In this document: positions 8,750 to 18,055 of the stretch, piece after piece | How positions within the stretch are numbered: position 1 is the first letter of the stretch | How the letters are laid out: every line of letters starts with the position of its first letter | Source: Jiella pelagia | GTDB lineage: Bacteria; Pseudomonadota; Alphaproteobacteria; Rhizobiales; Rhizobiaceae | Assembly: GCF_026898155.1 (NCBI RefSeq) | Contig: NZ_CP114029.1 | Coordinates: 5,285,072 to 5,349,071 of the forward strand | Direction: 5' to 3' | Length of the DNA: 64,000 nt | Notes under the pieces: model-generated | Told to the model about the DNA's origin: nothing | The model's input: the letters and a program-made list of their open reading frames with translations, nothing else | Database searches by the model: none | Position numbers and translations under genes: made by a program

Positions 8750-10180
8750 TCAGAGCCTGTAGGCCTCCTTGGCCAGGCGATAGGTCAGATCGTGGGCGAC
8801 CTCGAAGGCCTCGTCCTCGTCCAGCCGGCCGGTGGTGACGAGCCCGGCGAGATAGGCGCAGTCCACCCGCCGCGCGACGTCGTGCCGGGCCGGGATCGAG
8901 CAGAAGGCGCGGGTGTCGTCGTTGAAGCCGGCGGTGTTGTAGAAGCCAGCCGTCTCCGTCACCGCCTGGCGAAAGCGCATCATGCCTTCCGGCGCATCGA
9001 AGAACCACCATGGCGGCCCGAGCTTCAGGCAGGGATAGACGCCGGCGAGCGGCGCGAGCTCGCGGGAATAGACCGTCTCGTCGAGGGTGAAGACGATCAG
9101 CGTGAAACCCTTCTCCAGCCCGCAGACGTCGAGCAGCGGCTTCAGCCCGGCGACGTAGTTGGTCGGCTGCGGGATGTCGAAGCCCCGGTCGCGGCCGAAG
9201 GTCTTGAAGATCTGGCTGGAATGGCTGCGCCAGGAGCCGACATGGATCTGCATCACCATGCCGTCTTCGACCGAGAGCTTCGCCATTTCTGTCAGCATCT
9301 GGGCGCGGAAGAGTTCGCGCTCCTCCGCCGTGCCATCGCCGGCCTTCACCCGGCCGTAGAGCGCTGCGGCCGCGTCGACGGATAGATTGGCGGTGCGGGC
9401 GGTCGGATGGCCGTGGTCCGTCGCGGTCGCCCCATGGTCGCGGAAGAAGGCGCGGCGCCGGCGGTGGGCGTCGAGATAGCCGGCAAAGGTTCCGGTGTCG
9501 CAGCCGGTGATGTCGGCGAAGGCCTTGAGGTTTTCGGCAAAGCCCGGGACATCCGGATCGGTGACGGCGTCCGGGCGATAGGTGGTCACCACCCTGCCCC
9601 GCCAGCCGCTCTCCCGGATCGCCCGGTGATGCGCGAGATCGTCGAGGGCGCTCTCGGTCGTCGCGATGACCTCAACCCCGAACCGCTCGAAAAGCGCCCG
9701 CGGGCGGAAATCATCCTCAGTCAGCTTCTCGGCGATATGGTCGTAATAATGGTCGGCGGTCTCGGCCGAGAGCCGCGCAGTCAGGCCGAAGAGGTTCTGG
9801 AACGTATCGTCCAGCCAGAGCCGCGTCGGCGTGCCGCGAAAGAGGTGGTAGTTCTCGGCAAAGCGTCGCCAGATCTTCCGCCCGTCGGTCTCGACCGGCG
9901 AGCCGTCGGCCGAGAGAACGCCGAGATCGGCAAGGCCGATCCCCTGCGAGACCAGCATGCGGAAGATGTAGTGATCGGGCACGACGAGCAGCTGCGCCGG
10001 ATCCGGGAAAGGCTGGTTCTCGGCGAACCAGCGGGGCTCGGTATGGCCGTGCGGCGAGATGATCGGAAGCGCCTTCACCGAGTCATACAGCGCCCGGGCG
10101 ATCCTCCGCCCGGCCTCGTCCACCGGGAACAGCCGGTTGTCGTCCAGAAGCGCCACGATCGTCCTCCCGCTATACGGCAT
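8750..10180 (-). CDS. uxaC: Glucuronate (uronate) isomerase
   Basis: Converts D-glucuronate to D-fructuronate (and galacturonate to tagaturonate). The protein is a TIM-barrel amidohydrolase-superfamily enzyme. Family features are the ISPHGHTEPRWF metal-binding HxH near residue 40, LWLDDTF, the TTESALDDL segment, MQIHVGSWRSHS and GFNDDTRAFCSIPARHDVARR. The ATG at 10180 gives MPYSGRTIVALLDDNRLFP, matching the usual start; a longer frame begins 14 codons upstream. Together with the downstream uxuB-like gene it supplies the first two steps of hexuronate catabolism. Confidence 0.93.
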   Translation of the reverse strand: MPYSGRTIVALLDDNRLFPVDEAGRRIARALYDSVKALPIISPHGHTEPRWFAENQPFPDPAQLLVVPDHYIFRMLVSQGIGLADLGVLSADGSPVETDGRKIWRRFAENYHLFRGTPTRLWLDDTFQNLFGLTARLSAETADHYYDHIAEKLTEDDFRPRALFERFGVEVIATTESALDDLAHHRAIRESGWRGRVVTTYRPDAVTDPDVPGFAENLKAFADITGCDTGTFAGYLDAHRRRRAFFRDHGATATDHGHPTARTANLSVDAAAALYGRVKAGDGTAEERELFRAQMLTEMAKLSVEDGMVMQIHVGSWRSHSSQIFKTFGRDRGFDIPQPTNYVAGLKPLLDVCGLEKGFTLIVFTLDETVYSRELAPLAGVYPCLKLGPPWWFFDAPEGMMRFRQAVTETAGFYNTAGFNDDTRAFCSIPARHDVARRVDCAYLAGLVTTGRLDEDEAFEVAHDLTYRLAKEAYRL

Positions 10181-10247
10181 CGTTGGCAAAGGGCTGGTAT
10201 GGTAGTGCCTGGAACCTGTCAAGCGGCGGGCAGGGCCACGGCTTCGA

Positions 10248-11411
10248 TCATCCCCCGGCGAGCGCGACCTTCATTCGCCCGACTGCCTCTTCCAGCGCTG
10301 CGTTTCCGCAGGCATAGGAGATCCGCACGAAGCGCTCGCCGCGGGCGAGGTCGAAGTCGATTCCCGGCGTCATCGCGACATGGGTTTCGGCCAGGAGCCG
10401 CCGGCAAAAGGCCGAGGCGCTGGCCTCGCCTTCGGGAATGCCGGCATAGGCGTAGAACGCCCCGTCGATCGGCGCGATGTCGCGGAAGCCCAGCGCCGGC
10501 AGTTCGCGCATCAGAAGATCGCGGTTCTGGACATAGACCTCGCGCACCCGGTCGAGTTCGTCCGTCGCGTCAAACACCGCCGTCGCCGCCACCTGCGAAA
10601 GCTCCGGCGCCGAGATGTAGAGGCTCTGGGCGATCCGCTCGACGACGCGCACCATCTCCGGCGGCAGGACCATCCAGCCGATCCGCCAGCCGGTCATGCA
10701 GTAGTATTTGGAGAACGAATTCACCACGAACGGGGTCTGCGAGAAGGCGAGCGCCGTCGCCTCGCCGCCCGAATAGGCCAGCCGGTGGTAGATCTCGTCG
10801 GAGATGAAGCGGATGCCGGCCTCGTCGGTGAAGTCGACGAGACGCTTCAACTCTTCCGGCGGCGTCACCGTGCCGGTCGGGTTCGCGGGGCTGGCGACGA
10901 GCACGCCGTCGATCGGCACCTGTCGGTGGGCTTCGGCAAGGTGATCGGCCGTCAACAGATAGCCGGTCGTCACGTCCACGGGGATCTCCACCGGCTCGAG
11001 GCCGAGCACCTTCAGGATGTTGCGATAGGCCGGATAGCCGGGCGAGGCGAGCGCGATCCGCGCGCCCGGATCGAAGGCAGCGAGGAAGGCGAGGTTGAAG
11101 CCGGCGGATGAGCCCGTCGTGACGACCACCCGCGACGGCGCGATGTCGACCCGGTAGGCCTCTGCGTAATGGCGGGCAATCCGCTCGCGCAATGCGGGCA
11201 GGCCCGGCGCGTCGGTATAGGCCACCCGCCCGCGCGCCAGATGTGCCTTGGCGGCCTCGATCGCCGCCGCCGGCGTCGGCGCCTCGGGCTGGCCGACGGC
11301 GAGCGAGATCACCGGCGCTCCGCCGGCCTTCAGGACGTTCGCCTCGGCCAGCACGTCCATCGCGCGGAACGGCAAGACGTCGGAGCGGCGGGAAGCTTTT
11401 CGGTCATGCAT
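10248..11411 (-). CDS. Class I pyridoxal-phosphate aminotransferase
   Basis: Fold-type I aminotransferase of 387 residues. The PLP-binding lysine is in NSFSKYYCMTGWRIGW, the cofactor Asp/Tyr region in ISDEIYHRLAY and the substrate Arg near FVRISYA. SPANPTGTV and TTGSSAGFNLAFLA are also classical. The ATG at 11411 gives MHDRKASRRSDVLPFRAMDV; the open frame upstream is longer but not conserved-looking. It may act on aspartate, aromatic or branched-chain amino acids; the sequence does not decide. It precedes uxaC on the same strand with a 67-bp gap, so shared transcription is possible but no functional link is obvious. Confidence 0.85.
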   Translation of the reverse strand: MHDRKASRRSDVLPFRAMDVLAEANVLKAGGAPVISLAVGQPEAPTPAAAIEAAKAHLARGRVAYTDAPGLPALRERIARHYAEAYRVDIAPSRVVVTTGSSAGFNLAFLAAFDPGARIALASPGYPAYRNILKVLGLEPVEIPVDVTTGYLLTADHLAEAHRQVPIDGVLVASPANPTGTVTPPEELKRLVDFTDEAGIRFISDEIYHRLAYSGGEATALAFSQTPFVVNSFSKYYCMTGWRIGWMVLPPEMVRVVERIAQSLYISAPELSQVAATAVFDATDELDRVREVYVQNRDLLMRELPALGFRDIAPIDGAFYAYAGIPEGEASASAFCRRLLAETHVAMTPGIDFDLARGERFVRISYACGNAALEEAVGRMKVALAGG

Positions 11412-11559
11412 GGTCGGATCAACTTCGGTCGTTAAAATGGTTGTGGCGGCAAGTCCACGTCGCTTCACCGATGCGGGATCGCTGACGCAAGTGTGAAGCG
11501 GCGTGCTTGATACGCGATGCCGTTCGGGTCCACTAGCGGAAGTGGACAAAGGACGGAAC

Positions 11560-12948
11560 ATGCGCAGTCTTCTCAGCTCCATCACCCGGCGGATCGCCAC
11601 CATCGCCATCGCCGCGAGCGTTACGCTGACGGGCGTCGGCGCGCCGACATCAGCCGGCGCAGCGTCGCGCGACCGCTTGCCGGTGGTGCGCGACGCCGAG
11701 ATCGAGACCATGATCGCCGACTATGTCCGGCCGCTGCTCAAGGCTGCCGGCCTGTCGCGCTCCGGCGTCGAGACGGTGCTCATCAACTCGAACGACTTCA
11801 ACGCCTTCGTGCTCGGGCGCCGGATCTTCGTCAATACCGGCGCCGTCGCCTTCACCGAAACGCCGAATCAGCTGATCGGCATCCTTGCCCATGAGATCGG
11901 CCATCTGAAGGGCGGCCATCAGCAGCGTCTGCGCGACCGGCTCCAAGGGGCCCAGGTGATGGCCATCGTCGCCGCCCTCCTTGGCGCGGGTGTCGCCGCC
12001 GGCGGAGCCGCCGCCGGAGCAAGCGGGGCGGTCGGGGCCGGCGCCGGGATCTTCTCGGGCGGCACCGCGGCGGCCCAGCGCTCCATCCTGAATTACATGC
12101 AGGGCGAGGAAACCGTTGCCGACCGCGCGGCGGTCTCATTTCTCGCCAAGACCGGCCAGTCGGGCCGCGGCCTCGTCGAAACCTTCGAGACGCTCGAGCG
12201 CGGCAGTATCTTCAGCAGCGCCAGGGGCCGCAACTATCTGTCGTCGCACCCTGCCCCGCGCGCCCGTATCACCGCCGTCGAGGAAGCGGCAAGACGCCTC
12301 ACGTCCTACGACCGGGCCGACCCGCCGGCCCTCGTCGAGCGCCACAACCTCGCCCGGGCGAAGATCGCCGCATATGCCGGCGGCATGAGCGACGTGCGCC
12401 GCCTGTTCGTCAAGGACCCGCTCGGACTTGCGGCGCAATATGGCGACGCCATCGCGACGTTCCTCGCCGGCGGAACGGCAAGCGCCCTGCGGAAGATCGA
12501 CAGGCTGATTGCCGCACGGCCGAGCAATCCGTGGTTCCACGAGATGCGCGGCGAGATCCTCCTGGAGGCCGGCAGAGGCAAGGAAGCCGCCGCGTCCTTC
12601 TCCAAGGCGGCGAAGCTGGATCGCTCCAATTCCGGCCTGCTCAAGGCCGAAATCGGCCAGGCGCTCGTTGTCGCGGGCGACGGCGCGAAGATGAAGCAGG
12701 CCATCGAGCTGATCCAGGCCGGACTGCAGAGCGATCCGATCAACGCCGCCGCCTACCGCTATCTGGCGATGGCCTATGCCCGGCTCGGCGACATTGGCCG
12801 GGCGGAACTGGCAACGGCGGAGGGACATTGGTCCGCCGGCTCGCTCACCCAGGCAAAGGTCTTCGCGGCCCGTGCGCAAGGCAAGCTGGAGCCCGGATCG
12901 CCAGCCTGGCGACGCGCCCAGGATATTCTGGCGGTGAAGTCGCGATGA
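11560..12948 (+). CDS. M48-family zinc metalloprotease with TPR repeats (BepA-like)
   Basis: Periplasmic protease/chaperone related to BepA (YfgC), which assists outer-membrane protein assembly. The ATG at 11560 is preceded by AAGGACGG and opens a signal peptide that ends around SAGAAS. The zinc motif HEIGH is at residues 111-115 and the third ligand probably lies in GEETVADRAA. A glycine/alanine-rich hydrophobic loop (about 135-175) follows the active site. The C-terminal half contains helical TPR-like repeats. It is followed by dsbA, so the two genes form an envelope protein-quality group. The exact substrate is inferred from the family. Confidence 0.88.
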   Translation: MRSLLSSITRRIATIAIAASVTLTGVGAPTSAGAASRDRLPVVRDAEIETMIADYVRPLLKAAGLSRSGVETVLINSNDFNAFVLGRRIFVNTGAVAFTETPNQLIGILAHEIGHLKGGHQQRLRDRLQGAQVMAIVAALLGAGVAAGGAAAGASGAVGAGAGIFSGGTAAAQRSILNYMQGEETVADRAAVSFLAKTGQSGRGLVETFETLERGSIFSSARGRNYLSSHPAPRARITAVEEAARRLTSYDRADPPALVERHNLARAKIAAYAGGMSDVRRLFVKDPLGLAAQYGDAIATFLAGGTASALRKIDRLIAARPSNPWFHEMRGEILLEAGRGKEAAASFSKAAKLDRSNSGLLKAEIGQALVVAGDGAKMKQAIELIQAGLQSDPINAAAYRYLAMAYARLGDIGRAELATAEGHWSAGSLTQAKVFAARAQGKLEPGSPAWRRAQDILAVKSR

Positions 12949-13058
12949 CGATCGGCCCAGGGCCCCATGGACCCCGCGCCGAGATGCGGACTATGACGGC
13001 GTCTGCCGTTTCCATTTTGCCGTACCAAGCTTCGAACCGACGTGAAGGATTCGCCCTG

Positions 13059-13835
13059 ATGGCTCTCAAACGCACCGCTGCCGCCACGTTCGGCGCGATC
13101 CTGGCAATGGGTTCGCTCGTTGCTCCGGCGCTGGCGCAGACGCAGACGCATTTCGACGCCGATCAGACCAAGGAGATTGAAACGATCGTCCGCGACTATC
13201 TGGTCAGCCATCCGGAGGTCCTGCTGGAGGCGATCAACGCGCTCGAAGCCAAGCGCGCCGCCGAGGCCGTCGCGTCGCAGAAGACGGCGATTACCGAAAA
13301 CGCCGCAGCCATCTTTTCGACCCCCGAAGGAACGGCGCTCGGCAACCCGCAGGGCGACGTCACCGTGGTCGAGTTCTTCGACTACAATTGCGGCTACTGC
13401 AAAAACGCCTTGTCAGACATGGACGCGCTGCTGAAGGCCGATTCGAACATCCGCTTCGTCCTGAAAGAAATCCCGGTGCTCGGCCCCCAGTCGACCCAGG
13501 CGTCGCGGGTCAGCCTCGCCTTTCGCATGCTGAAGCCCGAGGCCTACGGCGACTTCCATCGCAAGCTTCTGGCCTCGCGCGGCACCGCCGACGAGGCGCG
13601 GGCGATCGCGGTCGCCGCCGACTTTGGCGTCGATGCCGAGGCGCTGAAGGCTGCGATGGCTTCGCCCGAAGTCGCCGCCGACATCGCCAAGGACATGGAG
13701 GTCGCGGAGGCTCTCGGCGTCAACGGTACGCCGAGCTACGTCATCGAGGACACGGTCCTGCCCGGTGCCGTCGGGATCGACAATCTCAAGACGGCGATCG
13801 CCAACGTCCGGTCCTGCGGCAGCGCCACCTGCTGA
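13059..13835 (+). CDS. DsbA-family thiol:disulfide interchange protein
   Basis: Secreted thioredoxin-fold oxidoreductase of 258 residues. A signal peptide (MALKRTAAATFGAILAMG to APALAQ) leads to a helical N-terminal dimerisation-like segment (about 30-85), as in ScsC/Com1-type DsbA proteins. The thioredoxin domain has the active site CGYC at 111-114 and the cis-Pro loop in GVNGTPSYV. The last residues SCGSATC add two cysteines. The open frame continues far upstream through the end of the M48 gene, but this ATG directly precedes the signal peptide. It may catalyse oxidation or isomerisation; CGYC is seen in both oxidising and isomerising members. Confidence 0.9.
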   Translation: MALKRTAAATFGAILAMGSLVAPALAQTQTHFDADQTKEIETIVRDYLVSHPEVLLEAINALEAKRAAEAVASQKTAITENAAAIFSTPEGTALGNPQGDVTVVEFFDYNCGYCKNALSDMDALLKADSNIRFVLKEIPVLGPQSTQASRVSLAFRMLKPEAYGDFHRKLLASRGTADEARAIAVAADFGVDAEALKAAMASPEVAADIAKDMEVAEALGVNGTPSYVIEDTVLPGAVGIDNLKTAIANVRSCGSATC

Positions 13836-14193
13836 AAGGCGGCCGTTCCCTGAAGCCAGAGCCGCGGCGGGTTCGCCGCGGCTGCCGCCGATTAGGGCTT
13901 TGCGAAAGCAGCGCTAGGCTTTATACGGCGTCGTGAACATCGACGGCCAACGTCGAAACGTCCCGTGCGTGAGACTCAGAGCCACGATGCCGATCGCTGC
14001 CGTCAGCAACCCGTCTGGATGTGTGCGTGTCTTGCGGCATCGTTGCTTCCGCAACCTGCCGGGGCCGATTGCGTTAGCCTTTCAGGCCGTCGCGACGTTG
14101 AGCATCGTCGGGGAGCAAATCCGGCGACGGGACCCGACGGCGAACGCTCTCGCCCCATAGGCTCCCCTCAGTCCGAATCGGCCAAGGAAGAAT
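13836..14193. other. Intergenic region between dsbA and accB
   Basis: About 360 bp, no gene recognised. In many rhizobia aroQ (type II 3-dehydroquinase) occupies this place; no remnant of it can be read here in any frame. The segment contains the dsbA terminator candidate and presumably the accB promoter. Confidence 0.5.
13860..13883 (+). terminator. Hairpin after dsbA, candidate terminator
   Basis: A perfect 10-bp GC-rich stem (AGCCGCGGCG / CGCCGCGGCT) with loop GGTT starts 25 bp after the dsbA stop. It lacks a downstream T-run, so it may act as a 3'-end stabilising hairpin rather than an intrinsic terminator. Confidence 0.5.
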
Positions 14194-14676
14194 ATGCCCA
14201 AAGAAGACATGACGGTCGACCCGCGATTCGTTCGTGAAATCGCTTCGATCCTGAAAGAGACGGACCTCACCGAGATCGAGGTCGAGAACGGCTCGATGAA
14301 GGTCCGCGTGACCCGCAAGATCGAGCAGGCGCAGATGCAGATGCAGCCTGCCTACTACCCGCCGCAGCATCAGGCGCCGGCGCCGCAGCCCGCGCCCGGC
14401 CCAGCAGGCGCGGCGCCCAGCGCCCCTGCCAGCGGCCCAGAGGCCGGCAGCGTCCCCTCGCCGATGGTCGGAACCGTCTATCTCGCCGCCGCACCCGGTG
14501 CCAAGCAGTTCGTCGAGGTCGGCCAGAGCGTCGCCGAAGGCGAAACGCTGCTGATCATCGAGGCGATGAAGACGATGAACCAGATCCCGGCGCCGCGCGC
14601 CGGCAAGGTGACGAAGATCCTGGTCGAGAACGGCCAGCCGGTCGAGTACGGCGAAGCCCTCGTCGTCATCGCATAA
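14194..14676 (+). CDS. accB: Biotin carboxyl carrier protein of acetyl-CoA carboxylase
   Basis: Carries the biotin that shuttles CO2 from biotin carboxylase to the carboxyltransferase in fatty-acid synthesis. The 160-residue protein has the usual three parts: an N-terminal helical segment (about 1-45), a Pro/Ala-rich linker (about 55-85) and a biotinyl domain (about 88-160). The biotin attachment motif is EAMKTMN, with the modified lysine at K126. It ends 11 bp before accC on the same strand, the standard accBC operon. The ATG at 14194 is the only start compatible with the family N-terminus. Confidence 0.97.
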   Translation: MPKEDMTVDPRFVREIASILKETDLTEIEVENGSMKVRVTRKIEQAQMQMQPAYYPPQHQAPAPQPAPGPAGAAPSAPASGPEAGSVPSPMVGTVYLAAAPGAKQFVEVGQSVAEGETLLIIEAMKTMNQIPAPRAGKVTKILVENGQPVEYGEALVVIA

Positions 14677-14687
14677 GGGGGAACTTC

Positions 14688-16037
14688 ATGGTCAAGAAGG
14701 TCCTCATCGCCAATCGCGGCGAGATCGCCCTGCGGGTCCTCCGGGCCTGCAAGGAACTCGGCATCTCGACGGTCGCCGTCCATTCCACCGCCGACAACGC
14801 GGCGATGCACGTGCGCCTGGCCGACGAGAGCGTCTGCATCGGCCCGCCGCCCTCGCGCGACAGCTATCTCAACATCCCGTCGATCCTCGCAGCCTGCGAG
14901 ATCTCCGGCGCCGACGCGGTTCATCCGGGCTACGGCTTCCTGTCCGAGAACGCCCGCTTCGCAGACATACTCGACGCCCACGGCATCACCTTCATCGGGC
15001 CCACCGCCGACCACATCCGCATCATGGGCGACAAGATCGAGGCCAAGCGCACGGCCAAACGCCTCGGCATCCCGGTCGTACCCGGGTCGGCCGGCGCCGT
15101 GACGGAAGACGCCGAGGCGTTGAAGATCGCCGAGGAGATCGGCTATCCGGTGATCGTCAAGGCTTCGGCCGGCGGCGGTGGACGCGGCATGAAGGTTGCC
15201 AAGACCCGCGAAGACATGGTGCTGGCCCTGCAGACGGCACGGCAGGAAGCCGGCGCGGCCTTCGGCGACGACGCCGTCTACATCGAGAAATACCTCGAAA
15301 AGCCTCGCCACATCGAGGTGCAGGTCTTCGGCGACGGTGAAGGCAACGCCATCCATCTCGGCGAGCGCGACTGCTCGCTGCAGCGACGCCACCAGAAGGT
15401 CTGGGAGGAGGCGAACTCGCCCGCCCTCACCCAGGAGCAGCGCGATCGCATCGGCACAATCTGCGCCAACGCCATGCGGGACCTGAAATATCGCGGCGCC
15501 GGCACGATCGAGTTTCTCTACGAGAACGGCGAGTTCTATTTCATCGAGATGAACACCCGGCTGCAGGTGGAGCATCCGGTGACCGAGGCGATCACCGGCA
15601 TGGACCTCGTCCACGAACAGATCCGCGTCGCCAGCGGCCAGGGGCTTTCGGTGACGCAGGACGAGGTCGTCTTCTCCGGCCACGCCATCGAGTGCCGCAT
15701 CAATGCCGAGGATGCACGCACCTTCGCGCCCTCGCCAGGCAAGATCACCTATTACCACGCGCCCGGCGGCCTGGGGGTGCGGGTCGATTCGGCGGTCTAT
15801 CAGGGCTATTCGATCCCGCCCTTCTATGACAGCCTGATCGGCAAGCTGATCGTCCACGGTCGCAATCGCACCGAATGCATGATGCGCCTGAGGCGGGCAC
15901 TCGACGAAATCGTCGTTGACGGCGTAAAGACGACACTTCCGCTGTTCCGGGATCTCGTTGACAATGCCGACATCGGCGCCGGCAACTACGACATCCACTG
16001 GCTGGAGAAATACTTGGCCGCCGGCCCGAAGGCCTGA
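14688..16037 (+). CDS. accC: Biotin carboxylase subunit of acetyl-CoA carboxylase
   Basis: ATP-grasp enzyme that carboxylates biotin on AccB. Its 449 residues match the usual family length. Seen are the N-terminal KVLIANRGEIA, the glycine-rich ATP loop SAGGGGRGMKVA, ERDCSLQRRHQK and the catalytic segment FIEMNTRLQVEHPVTE (Glu and Arg catalytic residues), followed by the C-terminal GHAIECRINAED. It directly follows accB with GGGGAAC just ahead of its ATG. No frame problems were found. Confidence 0.98.
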   Translation: MVKKVLIANRGEIALRVLRACKELGISTVAVHSTADNAAMHVRLADESVCIGPPPSRDSYLNIPSILAACEISGADAVHPGYGFLSENARFADILDAHGITFIGPTADHIRIMGDKIEAKRTAKRLGIPVVPGSAGAVTEDAEALKIAEEIGYPVIVKASAGGGGRGMKVAKTREDMVLALQTARQEAGAAFGDDAVYIEKYLEKPRHIEVQVFGDGEGNAIHLGERDCSLQRRHQKVWEEANSPALTQEQRDRIGTICANAMRDLKYRGAGTIEFLYENGEFYFIEMNTRLQVEHPVTEAITGMDLVHEQIRVASGQGLSVTQDEVVFSGHAIECRINAEDARTFAPSPGKITYYHAPGGLGVRVDSAVYQGYSIPPFYDSLIGKLIVHGRNRTECMMRLRRALDEIVVDGVKTTLPLFRDLVDNADIGAGNYDIHWLEKYLAAGPKA

Positions 16038-16327
16038 GCAAAACCCGGACCGCCACCGCGACGAGGCTGCCGTTCGTCGCAGGAGCCGGCTGTCGCGGGG
16101 GAACGCCATTTTCGCACCGAGACGGTGGAGCCCCCGTCTCGACTTTTCCGGCTGATGTTATCCGGGCAGGTGTTCGTTGCGGCGTCTTCCGGGCGGAAAG
16201 AAACGCTCTGAAATTCCGCCATACTGGCGGCTCTTTCGCTTCCGACATTGGCCGGGAGCGGTCGTCCGGTGGGACGCAAAGGTCGAATTCGGGGCGTTCG
16301 GTCCCCCTTCAACGCGCTGAGGCGGAC

Positions 16328-16993
16328 ATGGCGGGACGCGGCAAGAACCCGGCGATCACACCGGAGCTTCTGCTCAAGGCCTACGCGTCGGGCATCTTTC
16401 CGATGGCGGAAGCGGCCGATGATCCGCAGATCTTCTGGGTCGACCCGACCGAGCGTGGGATCCTGCCGCTGGACGGCTTCCATCTGCCGCGCAGCCTGAG
16501 AAAGGTGATCCGCAGAGAGGCTTTCACCATTCGGGTGGATACAGCCTTCGCCGCGGTGGTCGACGGTTGCGCCGAGCCGGCGCCCGGGCGCGAAAAGACC
16601 TGGATCAACCGGCAGATCCGCGGACTCTATCTGGCGCTCCACCGCGAAGGCTTTGCCCATTCGGTGGAATACTGGGAAGGCGACGCGCTGGCCGGCGGCC
16701 TCTACGGCGTCTCGATCAACGGCGCCTTCTTCGGCGAGAGCATGTTTTCCCGGAAGACCGATGCCTCGAAGGTCGCCCTCGCCTTTCTCATGGAAAGGCT
16801 GATCCGCGGTGGCTACCTGCTGCTCGACACCCAGTTCATCACCTCGCATCTGGAGCGGTTCGGGGCGGTCGAGATCGAGCGGGACGACTATCACGACCTT
16901 TTACAGCAGGCGCTGTCGGTGGCGGCGACCTTCTATCCGGCCGGCGCCGGCACCGCCGATTCCGTCTTGCAGCTCTTCAGCCAGACGTCATAG
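16328..16993 (+). CDS. aat: Leucyl/phenylalanyl-tRNA--protein transferase
   Basis: Cytoplasmic N-end-rule enzyme that adds Leu or Phe to proteins with N-terminal Arg or Lys, marking them for ClpAP. The 221-residue sequence shows family hallmarks AYASGIFPMAE, FWVDPTERGILPLD, TWINRQIRGLY, HSVEYWEGDALAGGLYG and FFGESMFSRKTDASKVAL. ATG 16328 (MAGRGKNPAITPELLLKAY) is chosen because the family fold begins at once. Its 3' end overlaps the convergent DUF2155 gene by about 60 bp. The order accB-accC-aat followed by DUF2155 and NDUFA12 on the opposite strand is typical of rhizobia. Confidence 0.95.
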   Translation: MAGRGKNPAITPELLLKAYASGIFPMAEAADDPQIFWVDPTERGILPLDGFHLPRSLRKVIRREAFTIRVDTAFAAVVDGCAEPAPGREKTWINRQIRGLYLALHREGFAHSVEYWEGDALAGGLYGVSINGAFFGESMFSRKTDASKVALAFLMERLIRGGYLLLDTQFITSHLERFGAVEIERDDYHDLLQQALSVAATFYPAGAGTADSVLQLFSQTS

Positions 16994-17385
16994 ACCGGAT
17001 GCTCGACCGCGTTGAGGCCGGGTGAATCGGCGAACATCCAGCCGGAGAAGATCCGCTGGATCTTGCGGTCGAGGGTGATCTCGTCGACCTGAACGAAGGC
17101 GTCGGTGCGCTCCGCCTCGCCCTCTGCGCTGGTGAGACACACCCGGGGCGTCACCTGCAGGGCGCCGAACTGCACCGTCTCGTCGATATAGACGTCGAAG
17201 CTGGTGATCCGCCCGGTGATCTTGTCGATGCCGGAAAACACAGCGACCGGATTTTCGATCCGCGGCTTGGGCGTCGCCATCTGCGGATCGGGCTGGTCTT
17301 CCTGGGCGAAGGCGCCGGAAACGCCCGGCATGACCAGCGCGGCCAAGGCGATTGCCAGGATCATTCGGGATTTCGTCCGCGTCAT
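16933..17385 (-). CDS. DUF2155-domain secreted protein
   Basis: Predicted periplasmic protein of 150 residues, unknown function. A signal peptide ending at AFAQ is followed by a short linker and the DUF2155 core: NPVAVFSGIDKITGRITSFDVYIDE, the central CLTS segment, FSGWMFADSPGLNAVEHPVYDVWLKSC. Two cysteines (in CLTS and KSC) could form a disulfide. The domain is restricted largely to alphaproteobacteria and usually sits, as here, between aat and the NDUFA12-like gene. Its stop lies inside the 3' end of aat on the other strand. Confidence 0.88.
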   Translation of the reverse strand: MTRTKSRMILAIALAALVMPGVSGAFAQEDQPDPQMATPKPRIENPVAVFSGIDKITGRITSFDVYIDETVQFGALQVTPRVCLTSAEGEAERTDAFVQVDEITLDRKIQRIFSGWMFADSPGLNAVEHPVYDVWLKSCKTESAVPAPAG

Positions 17386-17558
17386 ACGATGGATGCAAGG
17401 TCCGAGGATTGTGGCACAAGCGGAAATCGCACCGCAGCCAAGTCGATCGACGACGCCTTAGCAGACTTCGCCGGTGTGCCGGAACGCTTAGGCCTCGAAT
17501 GCGGCGCCAGATTGATCACGGCATCGCGCCTTGCTCCGTTCTTCAAGAGGTCCGGCCT

Positions 17559-17942
17559 TTACGGGGTCCAGGCGTCGTACTCGCCAGTCACGCGCGGCCG
17601 CTCGGCGCCGGGGCGCAGCAGCGAGCCGGATGGGCGGTAGGCCTTGGCCGTGCCGGTGTGGTTCGGCTCGAAGGACTTCTGCCACTCGCGCGGCGCGTAT
17701 GCCTCGTCGCTCGGCGGCGTCTCCACCCGGTGATGCATCCAGCCGTGCCAGCCGGTGGGAATCGCCGAGGCTTCGGCGGCGCCATTGTAGATCACCCAGC
17801 GGCGCGAGCCGTCGGCATTGGTGTAGTAGACATTGCCGAACTCGTCCGAGCCGACCTTCTTGCCGAAACGCCACGTGTGGAAGCGCGTGCCGATCGTCTG
17901 GCCCTGCCACCACGTGAAGATCTCGAGAAGCCATTCCTTCAT
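17559..17942 (-). CDS. NADH:ubiquinone oxidoreductase accessory subunit NDUFA12
   Basis: Homologue of the mitochondrial complex I accessory subunit B17.2 (NDUFA12), found in alphaproteobacteria as a supernumerary complex I protein. The ATG at 17942 gives a 127-residue protein. The motifs are FTWWQGQTIGTRFHTWRFG, VGSDEFGNVYYTN, RRWVIYNG, and GWHGWMHHRVETPPSD followed by the Trp-rich tail region. The open frame extends upstream, but the family starts here. There are no other complex I genes in the window, which is usual for this subunit. Confidence 0.93.
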   Translation of the reverse strand: MKEWLLEIFTWWQGQTIGTRFHTWRFGKKVGSDEFGNVYYTNADGSRRWVIYNGAAEASAIPTGWHGWMHHRVETPPSDEAYAPREWQKSFEPNHTGTAKAYRPSGSLLRPGAERPRVTGEYDAWTP

Positions 17943-18055
17943 GGGGATTCCGATCTGTCGAAAGTCGGGCTCCTTATGCGTCCGGCGGCCGGAAATGTCC
18001 ACCCGGCGCCCCGCCTTCGTGCGGGCATGGGAACAGGCCGCCGGGCCCTGCAACC

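Noticed and set aside
7211..9385. A 724-codon rightward open frame opposite the uxuB and uxaC genes
   Set aside because: Shadow of two well-supported leftward enzymes; its translation is compositionally odd and motif-free.
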